DNA from: Clostridium zeae
Lineage (GTDB): Bacteria > Bacillota > Clostridia > Clostridiales > Clostridiaceae
Assembly (NCBI RefSeq): GCF_017312485.1
Contig: NZ_BMBA01000004.1
Location: 310,001-374,000 of the forward strand
Direction of reading: 5' to 3'
DNA: 64,000 bases
Part shown: positions 50,284 through 58,408 of the stretch, piece after piece
Numbering within the stretch: position 1 is the first letter of the stretch
Layout: each line of letters begins with the position of its first letter
Notes under the pieces: model-generated
What the model was told of the DNA's origin: nothing
Database searches by the model: none
What the model saw: the letters and a program-made list of their open reading frames with translations, nothing else
Made by a program: the position numbers and the translations under genes

Positions 50284-50359
50284 TTATGTATTAAATAAAT
50301 GTTGGTACTTATATGTAAAAGGACAAGCTATAAAATATCAACATTTATTTAATACATAA
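50284..50359. repeat. 21-bp perfect inverted repeat with 34-base loop
   Basis: The arms are at 50284-50304 and 50339-50359 (first arm TTATGTATTAAATAAATGTT plus G). A smaller hairpin follows at 50375-50407 (ATATTTC...GAAATAT with GGTT/AACC inside). There is no T-tract. Region 50019-50852 has no recognised gene besides these and the leader at 50589. Confidence 0.6.
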
Positions 50360-50588
50360 GCTTTTAGGGTAAAAATATTTCCCCACAGGTTACAACCCGT
50401 GAAATATCAATATTTGAGTAATTATATTTAAGATTACTTATACTGATTAGATTATATTGAATTTAAGAATTGAAATAATACAACTATATCTTAGAATCTA
50501 TATTCGCCTAAAGTTGTATAGTTACTTATATAATTACAAACAGTTAATTCAGAATGTGAAAAAAAGACGACGTAGATTATAATTGCAA

Positions 50589-50616
50589 AACGTTCTTTGA
50601 AAACTGAATAATGCGA
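50589..50616 (+). promoter_or_regulatory. boxA-like leader, copy A
   Basis: ACGTTCTTTGAAAACTGAA followed by TAATGCGAT. The first part resembles the boxA antitermination signal of Gram-positive rRNA spacers (GTTCTTTGAAAACT). TGAATAATGCGAT (50604-50616) is the exact reverse complement of 51199-51211, which forms the left arm of the terminator after the next gene. Confidence 0.5.
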
Positions 50617-50852
50617 TATTTATAATATGTAAAACATTGTGAATTGTTAGATTTATATTTAAAAGAGGCAATATATAATATCCTAAAAATAATAGGTAGT
50701 CAATATATACTTTGAAAATCCATAAAATTTCTACGATATTAATTTTAATATATTCTGATAGACATTAAATAAGTTATTGTAATTTGAATTTGCATATAGC
50801 TCTAGTTATAATCATTTTTATAGCATGTACAGTATTTTATAGGAGGTTTTGT

Positions 50853-51149
50853 ATGAGTGAATTTTTGAAATTAGAGAATTTTATTGGACATTCAGATGTA
50901 AGTTATGAAGAAGTTATAGTTCAATTTTTACAGGATAATGGAATAACGATTGATGATTTTGAGTACGTAGGGAGATGTGATTCTGAGTGTATGGAATGTA
51001 ATACAGAAAGATTTAGTGTCTGGCGTAGGGATATAGGAGTCATAGAAGAAAACATTTTTACTTTCGATTTAGATGCCGCTGATGAAACATTAGATTTCGC
51101 TGTATACTTGTGTAATAAATGCAAGAAATGGACTATTTATATTGAATAA
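50853..51149 (+). CDS. Small cysteine-containing protein of unknown function
   Basis: A 98-aa protein beginning MSEFLKLENFIGHSDVSYEE. Cys pairs at CDSECMEC (about 43-50) and CNKC (about 88-91) could bind zinc; the middle is acidic. The ATG at 50853 has AGGAGG at 8 bases. The upstream frame is not used. No family recognised. It is the first gene of the plus-strand array and has its own leader and terminator with matching arms. Confidence 0.65.
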   Translation: MSEFLKLENFIGHSDVSYEEVIVQFLQDNGITIDDFEYVGRCDSECMECNTERFSVWRRDIGVIEENIFTFDLDAADETLDFAVYLCNKCKKWTIYIE

Positions 51150-51196
51150 CACATTATTCTCAAATTATAAATCTATAAAATAAATAACGTATTGTA

Positions 51197-51235
51197 AAAT
51201 CGCATTATTCAAGAGATTGAATTTGCGATTTTTTT
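51197..51235 (+). terminator. Terminator complementary to leader A
   Basis: AAATCGCA pairs with TTGCGATTT across TTATTCAAGAGATTGAA, followed by seven T. The left arm with loop (ATCGCATTATTCA) is the exact complement of the leader at 50604-50616. Confidence 0.8.
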
Positions 51236-51267
51236 AATGCGTAATTCTAAAAGGTAGGGAATTTGTA

Positions 51268-51360
51268 ATAAACGATTTAGAAAAATTAGAATTATTGAAT
51301 AGCATTGAAATTGCATGCATATCAACAGGTCAAGGAGATATTGAAAATAATGCGACATAA
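51268..51360 (+). pseudogene. Gene fragment ending in leader repeat B
   Basis: The open frame reads VINDLEKLELLNSIEIACIS, then TGQGDIENNAT and a stop. The last codons and the TAA (51358-51360) lie inside the repeat that begins at about 51347. There is no start codon or ribosome binding site. It appears to be the 3' end of a gene joined to the repeat. Family not recognised. Confidence 0.4.
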
Positions 51361-51503
51361 CTGATGAAACTAAAAATACGAATAATGTTCTTTGAGAATT
51401 GAATAATGCAGTGTAGATAATAATATTTAAACCTTCAAGTAGCTATATTGTGCATGGAATAATTTGGTTATAAATGGTATAATTACAAGTAATTAAGTCG
51501 AGA
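51347..51503 (+). repeat. Leader repeat B (boxA-like, ~155 bp)
   Basis: Closely similar to 53170-53321 over about 155 bp: ATGCGACATAACT, AATACGAATAATG, TTCTTTGAGAATTGAATAAT, GCAGTGTAGA, ACCTTCAAGTA, GCATGGAATAA and GGTATAATTACAAGTAATTA. TATAAT may act as a -10 box. From 51504 to the gene start at 51800 I see no further feature apart from the GGAGG site. Confidence 0.65.
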
Positions 51504-51799
51504 TAGTATAATATTGTGCAGTCAACTTAGAATAGCAATAATAAAGTGTAACTACTCCTGAGGTATTAAATTCATTTTTGTGAAAAAAATTTATTTATAG
51601 GCTAAAATGGGAAACAGAGAACTAGCAAAAGAAGTAAATGCAAAATACAATAAATATAGTTGAGTTGTATGAAACTAGAAATATTGGAGCTACTTCTATT
51701 TATTTGCTATGAAAGTGTTGGACAAACAGTAATTATGACGGTTTAGAGTATGACTTTGTGTGTTATAAAATATAAGGAATAATAGCAATGGAGGATTAT

Positions 51800-52909
51800 A
51801 TGTTAAATATTAAAAAAAAGTCTGTTAAAAAAATTTTATTTATTCTATTTGGTGTTTTTTGCTTGTCATGCGTTTTTATAATTAGCACTTTGTCAGAGAT
51901 AGGCAAAGTTAAACTTCAAGACGTTGTTAAATTACATTTAGGCAACAAAGAAATTTCAATGAATTATATAAGTGTAAATATTATAAATTTATCAGCAGTT
52001 TTATTAGTTTTTTTCTTAATCATAAGTATTATCCTTTTCATTGTTTCTATTTTTACAAGAAAACAAAAGCTTAAATCTGTTTCTATTCCATTAATGTATA
52101 TATTTGCAGGAGCATATATAATTTTATGTTTATTTGTATTCATAATCCAAGATGATTTGAGGAATAGGGACCATTTAGGATTTGAGCCAATTAAAATAAA
52201 TAAAGAACTTTCTGATTCATATATTAAGAATAATGTTGAGGAAATTAATCTTTTAACACCTGATAATGTAAGATTAAATGGTTGGTTAGTAAAAAGTACA
52301 AAAAAACAAAAGTCTCCTTTGATAATTTATTTCACTGGGGCAACTGGTGGTGAAGTTTTAGATATAATCGATCATGCTAAAAAGTTAAATAGTTGGTCTT
52401 TTGCTATTGTAAGTTATAGGGGATACGGATTTAGTGAAGGCTTTCCTACACAAGAAGCTGTACTAAGTGATGCATTGTTTATATATGATACTTTTTCAAA
52501 AAGAAATGATATTGATAAGGATAGAATAGTTGCAATGGGACATAGCTTAGGAACAGGAGTTGCAGTTTATTTGTCCGAAAACCGTAAAATAGCAGCTACA
52601 ATACTTTCATCTCCTATTTTAAGGAACTCTATTGGTTCACCTATTCAATTACAATTAGTACCTATGAGTTTCATAATGAGAAGAGAACCAATTGATACAA
52701 TATTTAGAGCACCATTTATAGATAACCCTTTGTTATGTTTAATTGGCGAAAAAGATACTAACACATTGCCAAAAAACTCTTTAAAACTTGTTGAAAAATG
52801 GAAAGGGAAAAGTAGTGTTAAAATTTATAAAGGGGAAGGTCATAAGTTTATTTATAACAATGAAAATAGTTGGTCAGATATTAGCGAGTTTTTAAAAACT
52901 ATAGAGTAA
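51800..52909 (+). CDS. Membrane-anchored alpha/beta hydrolase
   Basis: A 369-aa protein. Three hydrophobic helices lie in the first ~120 residues (ILFILFGVFCLSCVFIISTL; AVLLVFFLIISIILFIVSIF; YIFAGAYIILCLFVFIIQD), then the hydrolase: NVRLNGWLVKS, IIYFTGATGGEVLDI, FAIVSYRGYGFSEGFPTQEA, IVAMGHSLGTGVAVYLSE (Ser nucleophile) and YKGEGHKFIYN (His). The fold is like BAAT/serine aminopeptidase S33-type BEM46 proteins. The ATG at 51800 follows GGAGG. Second gene of the array. Confidence 0.85.
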   Translation: MLNIKKKSVKKILFILFGVFCLSCVFIISTLSEIGKVKLQDVVKLHLGNKEISMNYISVNIINLSAVLLVFFLIISIILFIVSIFTRKQKLKSVSIPLMYIFAGAYIILCLFVFIIQDDLRNRDHLGFEPIKINKELSDSYIKNNVEEINLLTPDNVRLNGWLVKSTKKQKSPLIIYFTGATGGEVLDIIDHAKKLNSWSFAIVSYRGYGFSEGFPTQEAVLSDALFIYDTFSKRNDIDKDRIVAMGHSLGTGVAVYLSENRKIAATILSSPILRNSIGSPIQLQLVPMSFIMRREPIDTIFRAPFIDNPLLCLIGEKDTNTLPKNSLKLVEKWKGKSSVKIYKGEGHKFIYNNENSWSDISEFLKTIE

Positions 52910-53051
52910 ATTTATTTATGTTATGTTCTATATTCAGAAGTAAAGGAGAGTATATTGAGTAAGGGAAGGAACTTTGTAGGGAGAAAAATCAAAAGATTGA
53001 ATGGATACAGGAACCGATAAAAGAATAAGGCAAATATGGCCCTTCCACTAA

Positions 53052-53188
53052 CAATGCACTCAAGTTCGCTTTGGCTTGAAAAGTAGCAAAAGCACATTCC
53101 TTCACCAAGTCAAGTCTGGCTAGGCTCAGTAACGTCTCGAGTACAAAACGTTACGTAGCATTCTTAAAAAAATGCGGCTTAACTTGTG
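53052..53188 (+). other. GC-richer folded element, candidate recombination site or structured RNA
   Basis: It can form an outer stem CACTCAAGTT (53060-53069)/AACTTGTG (53181-53188, one bulge), hairpin GTAACG (53130-53135)/CGTTAC (53149-53154) and hairpin GCATT/AATGC (53158-53162/53171-53175). It is clearly richer in G+C than the flanks. It begins CACTAACAATGCACTCAAG and ends ATGCGGCTTAACTTGTG. Size, folding and position after a gene recall an integron attC, but the core boxes do not fit well. Upstream, 52940-53030 holds only a 20-codon frame with GGAG. Confidence 0.45.
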
Positions 53189-53321
53189 AAATTTACAATA
53201 CGAACAATGATCTTTGTAAACTGAATAATGCAGTGTAGAGAATAATATTAAGACCTTCAAGTAATTATATAGTACATGGAATAACTTGGATATAAGTGTT
53301 ATAATTACAAGTAATTAAGTC
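53170..53321 (+). repeat. Leader repeat C (boxA-like, ~150 bp)
   Basis: Second copy of the repeat at 51347-51503. It starts in the right part of the folded element (AATGCGGCTTAACTTGTG), continues ATACGAACAATG, ATCTTTGTAAACTGAATAAT and GCAGTGTAGA. TGAATAATGCAGTGT (53222-53236) is the exact complement of 54708-54722 in the terminator after the next gene. The sugar nucleotidyltransferase gene starts 61 bases later. Confidence 0.65.
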
Positions 53322-53382
53322 CACATTGTAGATTAATGTGTCATCAGTCAGTAACAAGTAAATAAAGTAAGGGATTGATTAT

Positions 53383-54630
53383 ATGAATAATGAAATTGAG
53401 AAAGTAAAAAAAATACTTGTAGATTTTAAGCAGGAACATTTGCTTCAATTTATTGATGAGTTATCATTAGCAAACCGAAAAAAACTTGTTAATCAGATAT
53501 CCTCAATCAATTTCACTCTGGTTAATGAGTTGTTTCGCAACTCAACTGTGTCTATTACAAGCAAGCCTTTTGTTGAAAGAAATATTACCCCAATAAACTG
53601 TGATATCATAGAAGAATTTAGCGAATCAAAACTTATGGAATATAGAAAAAAAGGGATAAACGCTATCTGTGAAGGTAGAATAGCCTCTGTTACAATGGCC
53701 GGGGGACAAGGAACAAGGTTAGGATATAACGGACCTAAAGGCACATTCCAGATTGGCCCACCTATCAAAAAAACACTATTTCAGTTACAAGTAGAAAAAT
53801 TAAAAAATATACATCAGGAATGTGGAAAGTGGGTTCCGTGGTATATAATGACAAGTAATGAGAACCACAACGATACAATAAAGTATTTTAGTGACAATAA
53901 GTATTTCGGTTATTCGGAAAAGGATATTCTTTTCTTTATGCAAGGTATGTTACCAATGGTTGACTTCAATGGGAAAGTACTATTAAAAGAAAAAGATGAA
54001 ATTTACTTTGGACCAGATGGAAATGGAGGCATTTTTCTTTCACTTAAAAAGTATGGACTGTTGCAAGATATGAATTTGCGTGGTGTAGAATGGGTATTTA
54101 TAAATGGGATAGATAACGCCTTAGTAAAGGTGGCAGACCCCGTTTTTATTGGATATACAACAATGTTAGGCAAGAGTTCTGCTAGTAAATCTGTCGCTAA
54201 AAAGAGCCCAGATGAAGCAGTAGGCGTTTTTTGTTTAGAAAATGGGAAGCCTTCAATTATCGAATATACAGAAATTCCTGAAACACTTACAAAAGAAGTA
54301 AATGATGATGGACAATTGCTATTTGGAGACGCAAATATTATCGCCCATCTCTTCAGATTGGATGATATTGTTAATATAGCAGAGATGGGCTTACCGTATC
54401 ATTCGGCAATAAAAAAAGCTTCTTACATAGATAAAAACGGTAAAAAAATTGTTTCTCAAGAACCAAATGCGTATAAATTTGAGAGCTTTATTTTCGATGC
54501 GTTCAAGTATCTTAACAATATGGGTATACTTAGAGTTCAACGGGAGAGAGAATTTGCACCAATAAAGAACAGTATAGGAAAAGATAGCCCAGAAGCTGCA
54601 CTGGAGCAGCTAATGTTATATCCTCTTTGA
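53383..54630 (+). CDS. UDP-sugar pyrophosphorylase, UDPGP (UAP1/AGX1-like) family
   Basis: A 415-aa nucleotidyltransferase. TMAGGQGTRLGYNGPKGTF (about 105-123) is the nucleotide-binding loop, YIMTSNENHNDTIKYF, FFMQGMLPMVDFNGKVLL, FGPDGNGGIFLSLKKYGL and EWVFINGIDNALVKVADP follow, as in UDP-GlcNAc or UDP-glucose pyrophosphorylases of eukaryotic (PF01704) type, unlike bacterial GalU/GlmU. It makes UDP-sugar and PPi from UTP and sugar-1-phosphate. AAGGGATTG precedes the ATG. Last gene of the plus-strand array. Confidence 0.9.
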   Translation: MNNEIEKVKKILVDFKQEHLLQFIDELSLANRKKLVNQISSINFTLVNELFRNSTVSITSKPFVERNITPINCDIIEEFSESKLMEYRKKGINAICEGRIASVTMAGGQGTRLGYNGPKGTFQIGPPIKKTLFQLQVEKLKNIHQECGKWVPWYIMTSNENHNDTIKYFSDNKYFGYSEKDILFFMQGMLPMVDFNGKVLLKEKDEIYFGPDGNGGIFLSLKKYGLLQDMNLRGVEWVFINGIDNALVKVADPVFIGYTTMLGKSSASKSVAKKSPDEAVGVFCLENGKPSIIEYTEIPETLTKEVNDDGQLLFGDANIIAHLFRLDDIVNIAEMGLPYHSAIKKASYIDKNGKKIVSQEPNAYKFESFIFDAFKYLNNMGILRVQREREFAPIKNSIGKDSPEAALEQLMLYPL

Positions 54631-54704
54631 GTGATTATAATCTTTATGAATAGTACATATCATTCTTATTTAACGTCACGTAAATCAAAAATGAATAATT
54701 AATT

Positions 54705-54745
54705 AAAACACTGCATTATTCATAATTGAGTTTTGCAGTGTTTTT
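54705..54745 (+). terminator. Terminator complementary to leader C
   Basis: AAAACACTGCA pairs with TGCAGTGTTTT across TTATTCATAATTGAGTTT, followed by T. Its design (arm, TTATTCA loop, arm, T-run) is the same as the terminator at 51197. Confidence 0.8.
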
Positions 54746-54764
54746 ACGTCGTAATACAAGAAAA

Positions 54765-55613
54765 TTACGAATTAGCTTTAGATTTTGCATACCAAGTTAT
54801 TGGTATAAAATACCCTATTATTGGTGAAATTCCATAGCCCATTAATGGCACTGGAAAGTTACCAAAAAGTGTAGAAATTAAAATTATTATAAAATATAGT
54901 CCTACACAAATAGAAGGTATTTTAAAGTTTTTTGGTGGAAATAATATAAACGGTACAGGCAATATTATAAGAGAAATCACTCCCAATATAAGCCACATTA
55001 ATCCCATATTTGCTAATAAACTCACTATTCTTTCCACATAGGCTACTGGTGGTAGGCTATCTAAATGCACCCACGAAAGGATAATTAATAAAGATAGTAT
55101 TCCAAACATAAGTGAACGAAGAATCTTTTTATTAATCTTACTATATAGCATAATCATCATTGGAATAGCAAAACCAGTTAATTGAGAAGCATCGGGTTGA
55201 ATTGCAAGTAAAATAGCTATAACAATTGTTGTAATTATAGCAATCCATAATGCTTTCATTTGCAATAGTTCCCATAATAATACTATTATCACCGGTAGCA
55301 CTATCATCGAAACATTAAACCTAATACTTCCAATAGATATCCACCTGTGAACCCAATTCATGCTTGGACTAATGAATGTCAATATTATGAATGATAGTAA
55401 TATCGCTGTTGAAATAATGTAAAATCGGCTTGTTCTCATATTTGATTTACTGGAGATTACAAAATATGAAATCAATCCAGCTATTACTAAACAAGCAATA
55501 TTTTGTGCCCAGATCAAAGTTGGAACTTTATTGTGGTACATCGCTATCGCACCAATAAATATTGGAGGTATTGTGATTATTAATGGGATAAAATTTATTA
55601 GCCTTGGTTTCAT
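54765..55613 (-). CDS. Polytopic membrane protein, weakly SEDS (FtsW/RodA)-like
   Basis: A 282-aa protein with 8-9 hydrophobic helices. NWVHRWISIGSIRFNVSMIV (about 88-108) and AIQPDASQLTGFAIPMMIML (about 138-158) recall the RWI-LG and QPD motifs of FtsW/RodA glycan polymerases, and VERIVSLLANMG recalls the R(x)xxxF loop. It is ~100 residues shorter than SEDS proteins, so it may be a divergent relative or an unrelated transporter. TAGGAG precedes the ATG. Confidence 0.45.
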   Translation of the reverse strand: MKPRLINFIPLIITIPPIFIGAIAMYHNKVPTLIWAQNIACLVIAGLISYFVISSKSNMRTSRFYIISTAILLSFIILTFISPSMNWVHRWISIGSIRFNVSMIVLPVIIVLLWELLQMKALWIAIITTIVIAILLAIQPDASQLTGFAIPMMIMLYSKINKKILRSLMFGILSLLIILSWVHLDSLPPVAYVERIVSLLANMGLMWLILGVISLIILPVPFILFPPKNFKIPSICVGLYFIIILISTLFGNFPVPLMGYGISPIIGYFIPITWYAKSKANS

Positions 55614-55718
55614 CAGTTTTTTTACTCCTATACATCATATTTAAACCTTTTACTTCATCATAGTTTTTTAACAGAGCCAATTTTAATATTATACAACAAA
55701 CTAATCTATAAGGATCAA

Positions 55719-56099
55719 CTACTTTATCATTTTCCCAATTTTCTTATCTTGTCTCCACTGAGGAGCAGCTCCATCATCCCCCCAATATTCATCTAAACTC
55801 ACTATCTTTTCTCCGCAAAACCTAATAAATGATGTAGCATGAACCGAGACACTTTTATCAGTAAGCCACACTCTTGTAACTGAAATAGCCAAATCATCAA
55901 TTATTTCAAGTCTCTCAACCGCTCCACACCACTGGCCAGGGTATTCACAATTTGCCATTATATATTCTTCAACAGTAAAACTTTCATTGGTATTATGCCA
56001 ATTTATTATTGCATCAGACTGAAAATAGGTTTGAATCTTTATAGGATTTTGCTCAACCACATCTTCCCAAAAACTCAATACTCTTTTCTTAATATCCAT
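55719..56099 (-). CDS. NTF2-like/SnoaL-type protein
   Basis: A 126-aa protein with the cone-shaped NTF2-like pattern: MDIKKRVLSFWEDVVEQNPI, YFQSDAIINWHNTNESFTVE, EIIDDLAISVTRVWLTDKS, VHATSFIRFCGEKIVSLDEY and WGDDGAAPQW. Such domains bind small hydrophobic ligands or act as isomerases. GGGGGG precedes the ATG at 56099, and the longer TTG start is not used. Role unknown. Confidence 0.75.
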   Translation of the reverse strand: MDIKKRVLSFWEDVVEQNPIKIQTYFQSDAIINWHNTNESFTVEEYIMANCEYPGQWCGAVERLEIIDDLAISVTRVWLTDKSVSVHATSFIRFCGEKIVSLDEYWGDDGAAPQWRQDKKIGKMIK

Positions 56100-56226
56100 A
56101 TGTATTTCCCCCCTTTTGATTACATTCAACTTGTATTAACTTTTTTATAAAACTAAATGTGCTAACCCTTCACTCTCTATATTCATCTGTTAATATCAAC
56201 TTTCAATATACCACTTTTGAAAATCC

Positions 56227-57321
56227 TCATTTTTTACATATTGCTATAAGTGGTATCTTCATTTCCTTTTCAGTCATCCCAGCATGATTGGAAATAAATT
56301 GCTTTGATTTTTCAGAATAAACAATACCTTTGTCACTAATTGCTACTGCTAAATAATCTCCTATGAATTCTTCAAACTTAGGATGCATTTTTCCAACACC
56401 AAATATATTCTTTTCGATAACCTCTTCTTTTGAATACAATAAGAAATCGTCGCCAAAATTATTATGAAATTCAATAGGAAAATCATTTAAATATTCATCT
56501 TTTATATAGAAAGCTATAGCTCTTGTTTCCATAGAAGTTGGACGTTTTAACATATTAATTAACTTAGGATAATCACTCAAAATATAGTGCTTCAAATTAC
56601 AATGTCCATGGTCCGCAGTAATTATAACCAATGTATCGGATAATCTTTCGCACATATCTTTTATTTTCTCTTCGAGTTCTTTTATATTCTCAGTAACAAT
56701 ACTATTATAGCAACCAACCTCATGCATTAAGCTATCAGGATTTTCCCAATACCCATATATGTATTTTCTCTCGGAGGTAGCACACAAACATTCTACTTCA
56801 CGGGTCAATTCATCAAAAGTTTTTATTTTATTACTTCCGAACTTTGACACACTATATGCGTTAGCCATACCAGCTTCTTTTATTTTTGCATAAATACTTT
56901 TATAAGGTATGATTTCACTGGCAACATGATAATTCGCCGCATGAATTTCTGTGTCCTTTTCCGTATTAATAAATGCGTTCACAATTTTATTTATTTCACT
57001 AAAATACAAACTCCATCCTAACCACCCATGTTCCAAAGGGGTTAACCCACTTTCAATAGAGGTGGTTGCTGATGTAGTAGTTGGAGGAAACACAGATGAA
57101 TATTCCTTAATCAAATTCTTTCTGAAGAAACTATTTTCCGATAAATGATATTGTAATGCATCAACCCCTAATCCATCCAATAGCAAGATAACTACATTTT
57201 TATATTTATATTTTAAAAGCTCATCCACTTCTTTTAGTGTACTATGTTCACTCTCAGCACCAAAATATTCTAAGACAGAGCAAGCAAGATTCACGATGTT
57301 ATTATTATAATTAATAAACAT
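56227..57321 (-). CDS. Alkaline phosphatase-superfamily phosphodiesterase/nucleotide pyrophosphatase
   Basis: A 364-aa enzyme: VVILLLDGLGVDALQ (metal Asp), FPPTTTSATTSIESGLTPLE (Thr nucleophile in PTTTSAT), GWLGWSLYF, IYGYWENPDSLMHEVG (DxxxHxxG) and LVIITADHGHCNLKH (DHG), so the two-zinc site is complete. This is the Phosphodiest (PF01663) family. There is no signal peptide. It cleaves a phosphodiester of unknown nature. AGGGGG precedes the ATG; the next gene is 9 bases upstream. Confidence 0.9.
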   Translation of the reverse strand: MFINYNNNIVNLACSVLEYFGAESEHSTLKEVDELLKYKYKNVVILLLDGLGVDALQYHLSENSFFRKNLIKEYSSVFPPTTTSATTSIESGLTPLEHGWLGWSLYFSEINKIVNAFINTEKDTEIHAANYHVASEIIPYKSIYAKIKEAGMANAYSVSKFGSNKIKTFDELTREVECLCATSERKYIYGYWENPDSLMHEVGCYNSIVTENIKELEEKIKDMCERLSDTLVIITADHGHCNLKHYILSDYPKLINMLKRPTSMETRAIAFYIKDEYLNDFPIEFHNNFGDDFLLYSKEEVIEKNIFGVGKMHPKFEEFIGDYLAVAISDKGIVYSEKSKQFISNHAGMTEKEMKIPLIAICKK

Positions 57322-57330
57322 ATTTTCCCC

Positions 57331-57792
57331 CTAATGATTGTTTTTTTCTAACAAAGCCACAAATAGATGACTCTTCTCTCCAGGAATTCTATATACCCCT
57401 AGTGCATTTAAATAACTTAAAGACATTGCCACCGCTTCATATGCCATAGTCTCATCACACTTATCAAATCCAATTTGTTCAAATATGTCATTGCCTGTTA
57501 AATCTTTTAAACCTTTTAATACCTCAGCGTCATTTCTTATATCATCTGTAAAACTTTCATTAGACCATCCCCACAACCATGTATTCACCTTATGAGCCCA
57601 TGTTCCTATACATATTATTTTAAATTCCAACATAACTATTTCGTTATTTTTAAACTGAAGAGTTTTAGTTATCTGATCAAACCAGTAACTGCCATATGAT
57701 CCTATGTCATACTCATCAAATAATCTAGCTTGTTTTTCTTGCAATTCCTCATAACAATTATCTATAAATTCTTCAAATTGCTCATCTGTCAT
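57331..57792 (-). CDS. DUF6882-like protein
   Basis: A 153-aa acidic protein: MTDEQFEEFIDNCYEELQEK, RLFDEYDIGSYGSYWFDQIT, CIGTWAHKVNTWLWGWSNES and KSHLFVALL. The TWLWGWSN core with the W(F)DQ strand fits DUF6882 as I remember it. The start at 57792 has GATGG upstream. It lies 9 bases before the phosphodiesterase gene, so both are probably one transcript. Function unknown. Confidence 0.6.
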   Translation of the reverse strand: MTDEQFEEFIDNCYEELQEKQARLFDEYDIGSYGSYWFDQITKTLQFKNNEIVMLEFKIICIGTWAHKVNTWLWGWSNESFTDDIRNDAEVLKGLKDLTGNDIFEQIGFDKCDETMAYEAVAMSLSYLNALGVYRIPGEKSHLFVALLEKNNH

Positions 57793-57879
57793 AATAACAC
57801 CATCTTTCACTATCATAACTATTGTAAATAAACCATTAAATCATAAATATATAACAGTCATATATTGTTTAAACATATT

Positions 57880-58407
57880 TTAAGCATCATTAAGTAATAT
57901 TGAGTAAATATTATAGGTTTCATCATCAAAACATACAAATATAACTTCGTTAATTATCTCCTGTCTCTGTAAAAACTTTGTCGCTTCATCAATCGCTATT
58001 TTTGCTGCTAATTCTTTAGGGAATCTATAAATCCCAGTACTTATGCAAGGAAATGCAATGGATTTTGCACCATGTTCGTAAGCTAAGGTTAAACTATTTC
58101 TATAGCAATTCGATAACAATTCTTCTTCATGATTTTTACCACCATTCCAAACTGGACCAACTGTATGAATTACGTAGTTAGCTTTAAGCTTTCCTCCAGT
58201 AGTAATTACTGCTTCACCAGTTTTGCATCCACCTTGTTTATTCCTAATCTTTATACACTCATCAAGGATTTCACTTCCACCAGCCTTATGTATTGCTCCA
58301 TCTACTCCACCGCCACCAAGTAAGCTCTTATTAGCTGCATTTACTATTATATCTACTGCTAGCTTAGTTATATCCCCTTTAATTATGTTAAGCTTATTTT
58401 TATTCAT
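57880..58407 (-). CDS. Macro-domain protein (ADP-ribosyl hydrolase-like)
   Basis: A 175-aa macro domain: [37 protein letters not shown] (ADP-ribose loop), [24 protein letters not shown] and [20 protein letters not shown] (second loop). It matches the YmdB/MacroD-like type that hydrolyses O-acetyl-ADP-ribose or removes mono-ADP-ribose. The ATG at 58407 is just after the phosphatase stop, with TTGGAG upstream, so the two genes form a unit. Confidence 0.9.
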   Translation of the reverse strand: MNKNKLNIIKGDITKLAVDIIVNAANKSLLGGGGVDGAIHKAGGSEILDECIKIRNKQGGCKTGEAVITTGGKLKANYVIHTVGPVWNGGKNHEEELLSNCYRNSLTLAYEHGAKSIAFPCISTGIYRFPKELAAKIAIDEATKFLQRQEIINEVIFVCFDDETYNIYSILLNDA

Positions 58408-58408
58408 T

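Noticed and set aside
53052-53188. True integron attC site
   Set aside because: The terminal boxes do not satisfy RYYYAAC and GTTRRRY in the required inverted order and no IntI gene is in the window; kept only as attC-like.
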